Shown: positions 52,070 to 62,559 of the stretch, in pieces | Layout of the letters: every line of letters starts with the position of its first letter | Position numbering within the stretch: the stretch's first letter is position 1 | Source of the DNA: Sugiyamaella lignohabitans | Lineage: Eukaryota > Ascomycota > Dipodascomycetes > Dipodascales > Trichomonascaceae | Direction: 5' to 3' | Length of the DNA stretch: 64,000 bases | NCBI RefSeq assembly: GCF_001640025.1 | Contig: NC_031671.1 | Location: 1,736,001-1,800,000, forward strand | Made by a program: the position numbers and the translations under genes | Notes under the pieces: generated by a model | What the model saw: only the letters and a program-made list of their open reading frames with translations | Told to the model about the DNA's origin: nothing | Database searches by the model: none

Positions 52070-52408
52070 CCGCAATCGGGCCATTCTGTCCCCCCCCCCC
52101 CCACCTCGCAGCTGGACCTAGATAAATTAAACCGGCAGTGCTATCTGGGTCACGAGAACTTATTGCGAGCCAGATACCGCCTGTTGCTGGTGTTTAAGAG
52201 TCTGAAGTGTGGTGCAAGTCGGCAGATGGGTTGTATGATGGATTATTATTTATATGCAGGACCATGTTAAAAGTACAGGAAATGACGCACGATGCTCATT
52301 GTATTTTGCCGGACGATCCCAGTCGTCCGTTGTGCATCCCCACGACCCAAAACCGGCATTCATCCCCTCCAGACTCGAATGAACAGGGTGACACAGGGGG
52401 TGCCACGC

Positions 52409-52469
52409 TGCCTCCGGCGGCTGGGGCTCCGCCCCAGACCCCGCGGCTCCTCTCGCTTCGCTCGAGTCG
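52409..52469 (-). repeat. GC-rich repeat, single X unit (left arm of a spaced pair)
   Basis: X-type unit with GAA loop. It faces the X unit at 52643-52704 across about 173 bp. Confidence 0.93.
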
Positions 52470-52642
52470 TTGCGTGTTGTGCCCTCACAGGTGGGAGTTT
52501 TTGTAGCTGGAGAGGGGTCGGGGAGTCTGGCTGGGTCAATTGGCGGATATAGTTCGGCCACGGGGGTTTTTGAAGCGTATTTTCAGTTGAGTTTGTGCGA
52601 GGATGGGTCTTTTGCTCACTGGGAAGCCCGACCCCCCACGCC

Positions 52643-52704
52643 CGACTCGAGCGCAGCGAGAGAAGCAACCAGGGTCTGGGGCGGAGCCCCAGCCGCCGGA
52701 GGCA
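52643..52704 (+). repeat. GC-rich repeat, single X unit (right arm of a spaced pair)
   Basis: X-type hairpin with GCA loop, followed by the GCAACCAGGGTC linker more typical of Y units. Confidence 0.93.
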
Positions 52705-52900
52705 GCCATCACCCCTGTATAAGCTTATCTCTGGCGGGGGTATGTACGAGGGTTCTGGAAGGTCCCAAAGTGGCGTGATCGGAGCGGTAGAAAACTTGGC
52801 TTCGTCGGGCCAGCAGCTAGTGCCGTTTCGAGCTGGCGGATCGCCATACGATGCACGAGCGAGCCAGCGTTATCGGAGCCAATTAAGGTGGGAGGGGGTC

Positions 52901-53045
52901 TGCCTCTGGCGGCTGGGGCTCCGCCCCAGACCCTGGTTGCTCCTGCTTCGCAGGAGGGTTTTTGGCGGGGACCCCTCACGGAACCGACTCGAGCGCAGCG
53001 AGAGGAGCAGTGGGGTCTGGGGCGAAGCCCCAGCCGCCGGAGGCA
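52901..53045. repeat. GC-rich inverted repeat, full Y-X element
   Basis: Y unit (GAA loop) then X unit (GCA loop). The left end has CCTCTGG in place of CCTCCGG. Confidence 0.95.
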
Positions 53046-54133
53046 TGTCCCTACCACCCCGAGTGACATCTGAGCTAGCGGCGGACTAGGTCCGATAGCA
53101 GATCAGTCGGCTGACGGAGACAACGGTCGTTGTACTACTATCGGGGGTTGTACCGTGGTCAGGGTGTGTTTATAGTTTGAACTCTTTTATCCAACTGGCG
53201 TGTCGGGCGCTATCTCCCGTGTCTTATCGTGAAAATATTATTATATCAGCGTGCATTACGTTATTATCAGCAGCAGCGAGGGGGCCGGCGGGGATCAGAG
53301 GTGGGGTTCGCTCCCGTAGGACCCCGAGTGAACCCGCCATGAACTCACGTGTGAATTCTGTCTGACTCCAGAAGTGCTTGGAAACGTTTGACAGAGCTTG
53401 TTAGGGCTGAAAGAGGCTGGAAAAGAGCAGTTTGGTCTGGGGAGCCGCCTGTTCTCGATCCAGCTGCAGCGGGAGTAGCCCGTTCACCGGACTTTTCAGC
53501 GACCCTTTCAGCCCGAGTGAGAATCCGCCAGGCGGCCAGCTGCCAGCCAGCCAGCGAACGAGCTCGTGCGTCGATGCAGCAGCAACAGCGGCAGCTGACG
53601 ACCCTGCCTGATTTTGATAGCTGCGGCCGGGACCGACCGACCTGCTTGCCGGTCTGCCTGCCCGCTTGTATCAGCAGAAAGCAGGGCATTTGCAGCGAGC
53701 CATGCAGCTACAGAAATCCCGTAAACGGCCCTCTTTAAAGAGATAATTGATATTTGGGTCTGGGAGGTGCGTCTGCATGGGGATTCGTTGAATTACTCAA
53801 CCACCTTTCACGCATTAGATATCATCCGTCCACCACCGTCCACTTCGTCATTTTCCCAAAACCAAACCTCTTTCTTCCATCTGTGAACGTTTCTGGTGTT
53901 TTAAAGACTGCACTCAACTGCTGTCAAATTGCATCTCCGACTCTAACTTCAACTCCAGTTCTCTCCTCCAACTGCTCAGCGGGCATAATCAGCCAGTCAG
54001 TCACCCGACCATAGCTCGTCAGCTACCGTTTTTCATCCTCGTATGCCGGCTGTCTCTCAATAGACCTCGAATCTAGCACCAACCGACCTTGTCCAACCCT
54101 TTCGACTCGCAATAAACCGCATTTACAGCATCC

Positions 54134-56460
54134 ATGGCACAATCGTCGCCCCCACCACCGCCCGTGGTGGACAACATGGCCTACCAAAAGGTGTCCATCC
54201 AGCCCAAATCCGTGTCCTCGACCTCGGGACTGTCGCGACTGCTCGGTTCCGATAACAAAAAAGTAAGCGCATTCCAGGGGGCGCTGCCTCCGGCGGCTGG
54301 GGCTCCGCCCCAGACCCCGCTGCTCCTCTCGCTTCGCTCGAGTCGGGTGTCGACGGTCCCGGCCATCTCCTGCGAAGCAGGAGCAACCAGGGTCTGGGGC
54401 GGAGCCCCAGCCGCCGGAGGCACATCCCCCCATCCCACCCCACCTCCATAACCCAGTACTAACGTGTGTAGTCGGTGTCGTCGGCGGATTTGTCGGACCG
54501 GCTCAAGAGTATCTCGCTGAGCTCGCCGTTTTCGTCGCAGTCGGATCCTGTCGTGGGGTCTGGGGCTGTCGGCGAGACGGAGACTGATTCGTCTCGTAAT
54601 TCGAGAGCCTCGTCGACAAAGTACCAGTCGTCAGTCCATTCTGAGGACAGCAGCATTTCCGAGAATCAGCATAGAGATGACGGCGACCGTGATGATGTGA
54701 CGGATTTCGCTAAGAAAATGTCAAAGTCGAAATTTGTTATTGGCACGCCATTAATGATCGATACTTCGCCGTCGGAAGACCTGGGCGTCCCGGAGAGCCC
54801 TATTGCATATACTCCGGGCACAATAGTTCATGACGGAACTCAGTCGGTACTGCCGCAGTCAGTATCGGCTTCGTCGTCGTCTATCCCGTTTACAGGGTCC
54901 ACTACTCCTCGAAGAGCCGGGTCGAGACGGTCTACAAACTCCCAGGTCGAGCCTCGGTTTATTGTTAATATTCCTCAACAACCTCCTAGCAGATCTCCGT
55001 CTTCGCTGAGTTTGTTTTCTCGGTCACGGCCTCGCGGTGACTCGGTCAGCTCGTCTCATACGACTAATAGTTCAATGACGGATCTCAAGCGATTCTTCCA
55101 GAAACCATGGAAACAGGGCAATGATTTATACTCGACAACTCCGGGGGCGGTAGTTGGTAGTGCAGGCGGAGCTGGCATTTATGTTACGGAATCGTATGCT
55201 TCGACAGCTACTAATCGCACTCAGGACGATAGCTATATCGGCACTGGAAGCCAGACTCCGCCTATGGGCTCGTCACCAGTGGTTTCGGGCTCGTTGAAGA
55301 ATAATAATGGAAGATTTTATTCGAAACCGTTCAAGTCATCGACGTCGCTGAAATCGTATAACGGTTTGTATGGAAGCAGTGTCGATGCAAGAAGAACGTC
55401 TCTGTCCAAGAGTTATGGAAAACTCGGCAAATCGCTGGGTGAAGGTGCTGGTGGCAGTGTGCGAATCATCACTAGACCCCGTGATAACCGCATGTTTGCA
55501 GTTAAAGAGTTTCGAGCCAAACAATCGCACGAGTCTCATCGGGAATACTCGAAAAAGGTCACTGCTGAATACTGTATTGGACTGACTCTTAAACACCCGA
55601 ATATCGTCGAGACGGTGGATATCATCCACGAGTCGGATCGCATTTACCAGGTCATGGAGTACTGTGAATACGATCTGTTTGCCATTGTCATGTCAGGCAA
55701 AATGGATCGGAAAGAGATTTACTGTGATTTTAAACAGCTCATGTCGGGCATTAAATATATGCATGATAGCGGTCTGTCTCACCGCGACTTGAAACTCGAC
55801 AACTGTGTCATTAATAGCCAGGGTATTGTGAAGATTATTGATTTTGGCAGTGCTGTGGTGTTCAGATATCCTGGCGAAAGCGGCCGTATTCACGAAGCGT
55901 CTGGTGTCGTTGGGTCAGATCCATATCTTGCACCCGAGGTGGTGACCTGTCTGAAATATGACCCACGGCCAACCGATATCTGGTCAGCTGCTATTGTATT
56001 CTGTTGTATGCTGATGAGAAAGTTCCCCTGGAAAGCACCTAAACAAAGTGACAGTTCGTTTAAACTGTTCAGCACGCCTGTTGACGAGACTGCATTAGCT
56101 GCTTCTGCTGGTGCCACTGCTGCTTCCACTAAGAATGATAACGGTATGGTTATTGGAGATGATAATGCCCCTGCAAGACCATTAACAGGACCCGAGAAGC
56201 TCATGAAGAACCTGCCGCAGGAAGTACGACCCTTGCTGATGCGAATGCTCGCCATCGACCCGGACAAACGTGCCGATATCGACGAGTGCTGGAACAACCC
56301 CTGGCTGACCACCGCGCCCTACTGCACCATCGACGACGCCGGGGACCTCATCTCGTGCCCCGACGACCACTCCCACTCGGTCGTGGCCTTCGACGAGGCT
56401 CACATTGCATCCCTGGAAAAGAAAAACAGAAAACGCCGCCCCAGCGAAAAGATGTGGTAG
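54134..56460 (+). CDS. SAT4: SAT4/HAL4-type Ser/Thr kinase (2 exons)
   Basis: Member of the fungal-specific NPR/HAL5 kinase group that tunes K+ uptake (Trk1/2) and plasma-membrane ATPase activity. Exons 54134-54262 and 54472-56460 give 705 residues. A long Ser-rich regulatory region precedes the kinase domain (about residues 360-660). Kinase motifs are [11 protein letters not shown] (P-loop), AVKEF (Lys), HRDLKLDN (catalytic loop), DFGSA and the group-typical [14 protein letters not shown], then [17 protein letters not shown]. The C-terminus ([17 protein letters not shown]) fits SAT4; HRK1 is the close alternative. The intron holds a full X-Y repeat element, and the frame stays open across it. 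Confidence 0.9.
54285..54422. repeat. GC-rich inverted repeat, full X-Y element in SAT4 intron
   Basis: X unit, spacer with GTCGACGGTCCCGGCC, Y unit. It makes up 138 of the 209 intron bases. Confidence 0.96.
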
Positions 56461-56554
56461 TTTATTTATACACGTTCCTTATAGACCACGTCCCTGCTGC
56501 ATACTAGGGTCATATTTATTCAATAGAAGCTTGCTTACGCTCCAGTGGTCCGTC

Positions 56555-56615
56555 TGCCTCCGGCGGCTGGGGCTCCGCCCCAGACCCCGCTGCTCCTCTC
56601 GCTGCGCTCGAGTCG
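56555..56615 (-). repeat. GC-rich repeat, single X unit (left arm of a spaced pair)
   Basis: X-type unit with GCA loop. The partner in inverted orientation is at 57061-57121, about 445 bp away. Confidence 0.93.
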
Positions 56616-56639
56616 GGCATGGGGGGCAGCCACGTCAGT

Positions 56640-57030
56640 TTACCTGCTGGCTTACTGATAGGCTGTCTGTTTTACTTACTGACTGGATGATAAGTTAGCT
56701 GGCTGGCTGGCTAGCTTGCTCACTAACTGACTTCAAGCTATTGCATGATTGACTTACTGAGTGAGTTATTGAAATACTACCACTTATTTAGTTACTGATT
56801 CAGTTCTGATTCAACTCCTGATCCTACTCCTGCTGCAACTAGTAATTCACCCCTAATTAAGCTACAGATTCAATTGAACTGCACAAAGCTGATTGAGGGG
56901 TTTATTTGCTTAAACTGCCTAACTGTCTGTCTAACTAGATGGTTGACTATCTTGCTAGTTGATTGGCCGAATGACTGAGTAATTGCTATATCACTGAATG
57001 GCTGACTGGCTGAGTAAGTTAGTGACCAGG
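56640..57030. repeat. Low-complexity tetranucleotide-like tract
   Basis: Frequent CTGA/CTGG/CTAA/TTGA steps (for example GCTGGCTGGCTGGCTAGC) without a clean unit. It lies between two inverted X units. Confidence 0.6.
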
Positions 57031-57060
57031 TGTCAGAGGGGGTGCCCGTTCCTTACGTAA

Positions 57061-57121
57061 CGACTCGAGCGAAGCGAGAGGAGCAGTGGGGTCTGGGGCG
57101 GAGCACCAGCCGCCGGAGGCA
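57061..57121 (+). repeat. GC-rich repeat, single X unit (right arm of a spaced pair)
   Basis: X-type unit with GAA loop. The middle hairpin has one mismatch (GAGCACCAG). Confidence 0.93.
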
Positions 57122-57348
57122 AAGTGCCCCATGGAACATATTCCGTCCAAAACGACAACTTTCTTTACTGGACGTGTACCTTGTGCGTGAGCTCAGGGGT
57201 ATACCCCCTGCGTTTTGACTACAGGCCGGTATTTCTAACCATACCCTTTCGAGCTGATAATGCACATGCGCGCAACGTTAATTGCCGATAAGCGTCTAGC
57301 TGTTTTAAGACTGTCGACACCAGGGGGTCACGACTTCGATGGTGGGCC

Positions 57349-57409
57349 TGCCTCCGGCGGCTGGGGCTCCGCCCCAGGCCCCGCTGCTCCTCTCGCTGCG
57401 CTCGAGTCG
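57349..57409 (-). repeat. GC-rich repeat, single X unit (left arm of a spaced pair)
   Basis: X-type unit with GCA loop, facing 57489-57550 across 79 bp. Confidence 0.93.
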
Positions 57410-57488
57410 TCGTGTGGGGAATGGGTGTCAACTCTTTTCAGTGATTTATTTAGTCAATCTGTCAGTAGAATGTGGTTGACCACACGCC

Positions 57489-57550
57489 CGACTCGAGCGC
57501 AGCGAGAGGAGCAACCAGGGTCTGGGGCGGAGCCCCAGCCGCCGGAGGCA
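57489..57550 (+). repeat. GC-rich repeat, single X unit (right arm of a spaced pair)
   Basis: X-type hairpin with GCA loop followed by a Y-like linker. It ends 56 bp from the GPI-protein stop. Confidence 0.93.
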
Positions 57551-57606
57551 GACTGGCCCCAAGGGGTACCGGAGTTATTCATTAAGATAGATATGCTGGG
57601 AGGAGA

Positions 57607-58617
57607 TTAGAGTATACAAACGGCTACCGCCAGAGTGGCCGCTAGGAGAGCCTGGCCTTTGTGGAAAGTCGAGGCAGCTCCGGTCTCGGTGCCCTCTAAG
57701 GTACCGTCAATGTAGTAAGTGATGTTGCCGGTGGTGTTGACTAAGTGGACGTGGTCAGAGGGCAGCTGGTTGAAGTACTGCTGTTGGGTAGTTTGGTCGC
57801 ACGAGCATGGCAGTAATGGTCGACAGAAACAGTCGACGTGGATTGTCTGGTTGTTTTGCTGGAAATTGTACGAGTAATCGTAGACTTGTGAGTAGCTATG
57901 GTAAGCAGAGAAGAAGAGGAGAGCTGATGCTGGGAAAAGGAAGGGGGATATTCCTCCGTATGACCTGTATCCTGCACTGTAGGGTTTGGTGGAACCGCCG
58001 TAGTAACGGCCTGCTACTGAAGCAGTACTGGTAGTATGGCCTGTGTATGGAGGAGGTGGGTCGTGAATTTTCGCTGTGCTGGGAGGAGACTTGGAATTGG
58101 TCCCTGATCCTGATCCTGATTTGGTGCTTGACCCAGAACTAGAACCAGAGTTCGAGTCTGAATCGGAGCCGGAGCCTGAATTTGATCCTGATCCTGATCC
58201 TGATCCTGACTTGGTACCTGATCCAGAACTAGAACCAGAGTTCGAGTCTGAGCCTGAATTTGAACCTGAACTTGAACCAGAACTCGAACTAGAACTTGAT
58301 CCTGAGCCTGACTCTGAACCTGATTCTGAGCCTGAGCTGGAACCAGAACTCGACCCTGAACTTGATCCCGAACCCGAACCCGACTCAGAACCTGAACTCG
58401 AGTGTCCGCCAGAGGAGCCGGATCCCGAACTGGAATGCCCACCGGAAGAGCTGGATCCCGAACTGGCATGCCCACCGGAAGAGCCTCCTTTTAAAATATG
58501 GGACGCGTCTGCCACATTTCCAATTGATTGACGAGGTGCGATTGGCAAGCTGGCTGATAACGTGATAAACACGACAAAAGAGCTCAATATCAGTTGTAAA
58601 TAAGTTGCCAGTCTCAT
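57607..58617 (-). CDS. Secreted Ser/Gly-rich GPI-type cell-wall protein
   Basis: The 336-residue protein begins with a signal peptide (about residues 1-25, [17 protein letters not shown]). A Ser/Gly repeat of about 140 residues ([17 protein letters not shown] units) should form an extended, O-mannosylated stalk. Next come a Pro-rich hinge and a conserved-looking domain: [38 protein letters not shown] and [17 protein letters not shown] with N-glycosylation sites. The C-terminus is a GPI-attachment-like segment ending in a hydrophobic run ([14 protein letters not shown]). The four-Cys block suggests disulfides. Exact function unknown. Long frames on the opposite strand (Pro/Glu/Asp repeats) are shadows of the repeat. 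Confidence 0.82.
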   Translation of the reverse strand: MRLATYLQLILSSFVVFITLSASLPIAPRQSIGNVADASHILKGGSSGGHASSGSSSSGGHSSSGSGSSGGHSSSGSESGSGSGSSSGSSSGSSSGSESGSESGSGSSSSSSSGSSSGSNSGSDSNSGSSSGSGTKSGSGSGSGSNSGSGSDSDSNSGSSSGSSTKSGSGSGTNSKSPPSTAKIHDPPPPYTGHTTSTASVAGRYYGGSTKPYSAGYRSYGGISPFLFPASALLFFSAYHSYSQVYDYSYNFQQNNQTIHVDCFCRPLLPCSCDQTTQQQYFNQLPSDHVHLVNTTGNITYYIDGTLEGTETGAASTFHKGQALLAATLAVAVCIL

Positions 58618-58976
58618 AATTTGTGTGACTTTTTTCTAACACCAGATCTGACAACAGACGGGCATGTGTGTAGTTTTTATATACCAGTGATTTGCGATTT
58701 TCTAAGTCCTAATTCAAATATCGACTCCACTTCTGATATGCACAATGCAGCAGGATCAAGATTTCCATGCATACCTACTCACAAGCGCGCTTACCCAACT
58801 AAGCTAGATCCAGGCTTAGCATGCTTGTTGATCCGTTCTAAGAAACGGTTGACAACTCTAAAATACTGTTAAAACGCAACTCTGATCTATCGGTACCAAA
58901 ACAGCTGCCGGCATGCAACTGTCACTCTTTTTACTCGTCCCTGATTGGCGCTCACGACAATTTTATTTTTTTCATC

Positions 58977-59106
58977 CCCATTCACCTGCCTCCAATCACC
59001 TGCCAAACCTCCAATCGCCTGCCCCCAATTGCCTGCCAAACCTCCAATCGCCTGCCCCCAATCGCCTGCCAAACCTCCATTAACCTGCCTCAGATCACCT
59101 GCCAAA
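58977..59106. repeat. 33 bp minisatellite, about four copies
   Basis: The unit is CACCTGCCAAACCTCCAAT followed by CGCCTGCCCCCAAT. Being a multiple of three, it opens frames on both strands. Confidence 0.9.
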
Positions 59107-59360
59107 ACACAATCCACACCTCACAAACGACCGTATCTCCTCATCAAAAATTTTCCCGCCAATCCCCAAAGCCAATCCACTGGGGACACCACAGCTGAGC
59201 CCCGCAACCCGCTAGACCGTTACTACTCGTCCCGAGCCCACATCGGTCCGGGGACCAGCAAAACCCGTGTCTGCAGACCAGCCGATCACCAACTACACAG
59301 CCATGCACTGCCATTTAAACTCACATGACACTCGCTAGGGTTCACGCTTGAGACGGGGTC

Positions 59361-59497
59361 TGCCTCCGGCGGCTGGGGCTCCGCCCCAGACCCTGGTTGC
59401 TCCTGCTTCGCAGGAGTTGCTGGGACCGTCGACGCCCGACTCGAGCGCAGCGAGAGGAGCAGCGGGGTCTGGGGCGGAGCCCCAGCCGCCGGAGGCA
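59361..59497. repeat. GC-rich inverted repeat, full Y-X element
   Basis: Y unit, spacer containing GGGACCGTCGAC, X unit with GCA loop. It begins about 260 bp below the MRPL19 stop on the MRPL19 3' side. Confidence 0.95.
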
Positions 59498-59622
59498 GCA
59501 CCCAAGGAGGAAAGACGATGCAAAACCATGGATGGAGTTATATACAGAGGTAGTAGGGAGGGGCCCAGGGCCCAATAAACAATAAATCAAGGGAAAAGGA
59601 GCCGGAAAGGGGGACAGAGGGA

Positions 59623-60267
59623 CTATGGAACGACCTCAATGCCCGCTGACTTAGCTACGCTGATGACGCTTTTGGCGATACCTTCGAGCTCTAGACCGTC
59701 GTGGCGCGAGTCCTGGAGGTGGTGTTAGTATTCTGGCAGCTCGAAAACGCTACATCTAGTTTAAGAGTCCGAATGACATTTGTATTTCATGTCATCTGTT
59801 GAACATATGATTCGGATCTGAACCAGATGATCAGCCATTGGAATTGGTTGGCTGACACGTGAATCCAGGAATACGATAAGACAGAGTCAGCTCAAGCGAT
59901 GAGAGAAGGAACTTACAGTTTTCTTGATTTTGGCGATTTCGTAGATGTGTTTGAGCGACACAGTACCCACGGTCTTCTTGCCGGCTTCAGGAGTGCCTTT
60001 ATCGATACCAGCGGCTTTCATAAGCAGCCACGCGGTAGGCGGGCTCTTGATCTCGTATGTGAAACTTCTGTCTGGTTTGACTGTGATAATAGCAGGCACG
60101 GGAGTGCCAGGATTCAAATGGGCCGTCCGTGCATTGAAGTCTTTACAAAAGTCAATGGCCTTGACACCTTTCGAACCAAGAGCAGGACCAACAGGTGGCT
60201 GTGGCGACGCCTGGCCCGCTCCCACTATGAGCTTGACCAAAATATTTTTGGCTGCTTGTTTTGACAT
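59623..60267 (-). CDS. MRPL19: Mitochondrial large-subunit ribosomal protein uL11m (2 exons)
   Basis: Bacterial L11-type protein of the mitochondrial 54S subunit (GTPase-associated centre). Exons 60267-59917 and 59712-59623 give 146 residues. [65 protein letters not shown] and [13 protein letters not shown] are diagnostic. Exon 2 supplies the expected end [20 protein letters not shown]. Reading past the donor gives an unconserved VSSFSHRLS. The 204 nt intron has ACTAAC and no repeat unit. No clear cleavable presequence is seen, as in the S. cerevisiae protein. Confidence 0.96.
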
Positions 60268-60826
60268 GGCTTATAATCCTTTCACACACTCACTCTCACT
60301 CACTTTGCAGCCAAGTGAAAAATTCATGATCCTCCACAATCATCTCCCAGGTTAGGGTCCACCCCGATCTCTGGCACGCACCTGCAATATCACTATCCAC
60401 TAGGGTGCATCGGGGCCTGCCTCCGGCGGCTGGGGCTGCGCCCCAGACCCCGCGGCTCCTCTCGCTGCGCTCGAGTCGGGAGTCGACGGTCCCAGGAACT
60501 CCTGCGAAGCAGGAATAACCAGGGTCTGGGGCGGGGCCCCATCCCTCGTGAGACCTGAGTACCCATGGGGTGCCGGATAGGGGTTGAGGGGAAACAGGAC
60601 CGGGTTGACTCGGTGCTGGCCCGTGCTGGTGGGGGAGGTGTCTCCGGGTACAGGGGGAGCCCTTGCCCAGGTGAAATATGGCGATCACCGAGTCAGTGGG
60701 TGAGACGCCATGACTCTACCAGCAGATCATATAAATATCGACGCAGATAAGGCGATAAGTTGAGGTGGTTTCAGAACAACTTTGAAAGTAGTCAGGGTCA
60801 ATTCATTCAGAACAATTTTTATTACA
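60268..60826. other. Divergent intergenic region MRPL19/SHM1
   Basis: 560 bp with one full but right-truncated repeat element (60419-60543). The rest is unremarkable promoter DNA. Confidence 0.6.
60419..60543. repeat. GC-rich inverted repeat, full X-Y element with damaged right end
   Basis: X unit, spacer core GTCGACGGTCCCAGG, Y unit. The middle hairpin is changed (GGGGCGGGGCCCC) and the terminal CCGCCGGAGGCA is lost. Confidence 0.92.
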
Positions 60827-62520
60827 ATGCTGTCATTGAGAACACTGAGTCGCGGGTCTCGCGTCTTTACGAGACAAGCCTCGTTTTCTGCCAAGACTGT
60901 AAGTACAAAGAAGTGGTCTCATTGAGCTCAATCGGTGGTATCATGCCAGTCAATCAATCGTCGAACCTGATTCTTAGAGCCTTTTTTGAACTGTACGATC
61001 CTAGTAATCTCCTGCAAAGCAGGAGCCACGGGGTCTGGGGCGGAGCCCCAGCCGCCGGAGGCATTGACCACCTAGAAACCTTCAATGACCCCCAGTGACC
61101 CCAGAAGAGCGACCTGAACACTAACGCATGATCCCAGTTGTTAGGAGAGTCGGTTGAGAAGGTTGATCCCGAGGTCGCAGAGATTGTGGCTAGAGAGAGA
61201 CGTCGTCAGAGAGAATCGATTACACTGATTCCTTCGGAGAACTTTACTTCAAAGGCGGTGATGGATGTGTTGGGATCCGAGATGCAGAACAAGTATTCCG
61301 AGGGATACCCAGGAGCCCGTTACTATGGTGGTAACCAGTTCATTGACCAGGGTGAGAGTTTGTGTCAGAAACGAGCTCTTGAAGCGTTTGGTTTGTCCAG
61401 TGACAAATGGGGAGTCAATGTCCAAGCCCTATCAGGAGCACCTGCTAATTTATACGCGTACTCAGCTATTGCAGAGGTTGGCGATAGAATCATGGGTCTT
61501 GATTTGCCTCATGGAGGCCATCTCAGTCATGGATACCAGACTCCTACCAAGAAGATCTCGATGATTTCCAAGTACTTCCAGACCATGCCCTACCGTTTAG
61601 ACGAATCTACTGGTCTTATTGACTACGACACCTTGGCCAAGACTGCTCAATTGTTCCGTCCCAAGATTATTGTTGCTGGAGCATCTGCTTACTCGAGAAA
61701 CATCGACTATAAACGATTCAGAGAGATTGCTGATTCGGTCGGTGCTTATCTTCTTGCCGATATGGCCCATACTTCGGGTCTGGTTGCTGCTGGTGTTGCA
61801 GTTTCTCCTTTCGAGTATGCCGATATTGTCACCACCACATCGCACAAATCGCTCCGTGGCCCTCGTGGTGCTATTATCTTCTTCCGTAAGGGAGTCAGAA
61901 GCACTGATAAGAAGGGTAAAGAGACTCTTTACGATTTAGAGAGTAAAATCAACTTCTCGGTGTTCCCTGGTCATCAAGGAGGTCCTCATAACCATACCAT
62001 CACTGCCCTTGCTGTTGCACTTGGCCAAGCAGTGACTCCCGAGTTTAAAAAGTACCAAGAGAACGTTGTTGAGAACGCCAAAGTGTTTGCATCCGCTCTG
62101 CAGAAACTGAATTACAAGCTTGTTTCTGACGGTACTGATAACCACTTGATCCTGGTGGACCTGAAACCCAACAAGATCGATGGTGCTCGTGTCGAGACGA
62201 TTCTCGAGCTCGTCAACATCGCTGCCAACAAAAACACCGTTCCCGGAGACAAATCCGCCCTCGTGCCTGGCGGTATCCGTGTCGGCACACCTGCCATGAC
62301 CACCAGAGGTTTCACGACCGCCGACTTCGAAAAGGTAGCTAGCTACATCGACCGGGCCGTCAAAATTGCTGTGTCCATCAAAGAAGACGCTGCCTCCAAA
62401 GGCCTCAAGCAAAAGGTGGCCGAGTTCCGCGCCGCTGCCGAGACCCTGCCCGAGGTCGAGCAGCTCAAAAACGAGGTTACCGAATGGGCCCTTACCTTCC
62501 CCGTCCCTGGCGACCTGTAA
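60827..62520 (+). CDS. SHM1: Mitochondrial serine hydroxymethyltransferase (2 exons)
   Basis: PLP enzyme interconverting serine and glycine with tetrahydrofolate one-carbon units. Exons 60827-60898 and 61138-62520 give 484 residues. The first exon encodes only [20 protein letters not shown] plus SAKT, an Arg-rich amphipathic presequence, which marks the mitochondrial isozyme. Family motifs are [34 protein letters not shown], the PLP Lys261 in [13 protein letters not shown], and [16 protein letters not shown]. The catalytic domain alone lacks an in-frame ATG at its start, which supports the spliced model. The intron holds a Y repeat unit. Confidence 0.96.
61009..61063 (+). repeat. GC-rich repeat, single Y unit in SHM1 intron
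   Basis: Outer hairpin CTCCTGC-AAA-GCAGGAG (loop G to A), middle hairpin with GGA loop, intact CCGCCGGAGGCA end. The branch CTAAC is 56 bp further on. Confidence 0.94.
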
Positions 62521-62559
62521 ATACCTGTCCGTAGCTGAATAAACCGTGTCGCATCCGCG

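Larger units (their letters stand above)
51392..54133. other. 2.7 kb divergent intergenic region upstream of SAT4-like kinase
   Basis: It holds four repeat loci (51923-52069, 52409-52469, 52643-52704, 52901-53045), a run of 13 C's at about 52090-52102, an ATGCATGCATGC tract near 51744 and GC-rich sequence to about 53700. The last 400 bp has short C/T-rich tracts like a yeast 5' leader. No convincing gene is seen; long frames cross the stop-poor repeat units. Confidence 0.6.
56461..57606. other. 1.1 kb convergent intergenic region SAT4/GPI protein
   Basis: It contains four X units arranged as two spaced inverted pairs. From 56640 to 57030 the DNA is dominated by degenerate 4 bp steps (CTGA, CTGG, CTAA, TGAC), like a decayed tetranucleotide repeat. 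No gene is seen. Confidence 0.65.
58618..59622. other. 1 kb intergenic region GPI protein/MRPL19
   Basis: It includes the GPI-protein promoter, a 33 bp minisatellite (58977-59106) and a full repeat element (59361-59497). No gene is seen; frames over the minisatellite are repeat shadows. Confidence 0.6.

Noticed and set aside
52595..53089. Long frames encoding Pro/Ala/Gly and Arg/Ser-rich peptides over repeat units
   Set aside because: They follow the stop-poor GC-rich repeat on both strands and recur at every copy. None extends conserved sequence except where intron retention is artificially read.
58014..58531. Opposite-strand and frame-shifted Pro/Glu/Asp and Val/Gln repeat frames
   Set aside because: They mirror the Ser/Gly repeat of the GPI-type wall protein in other frames.
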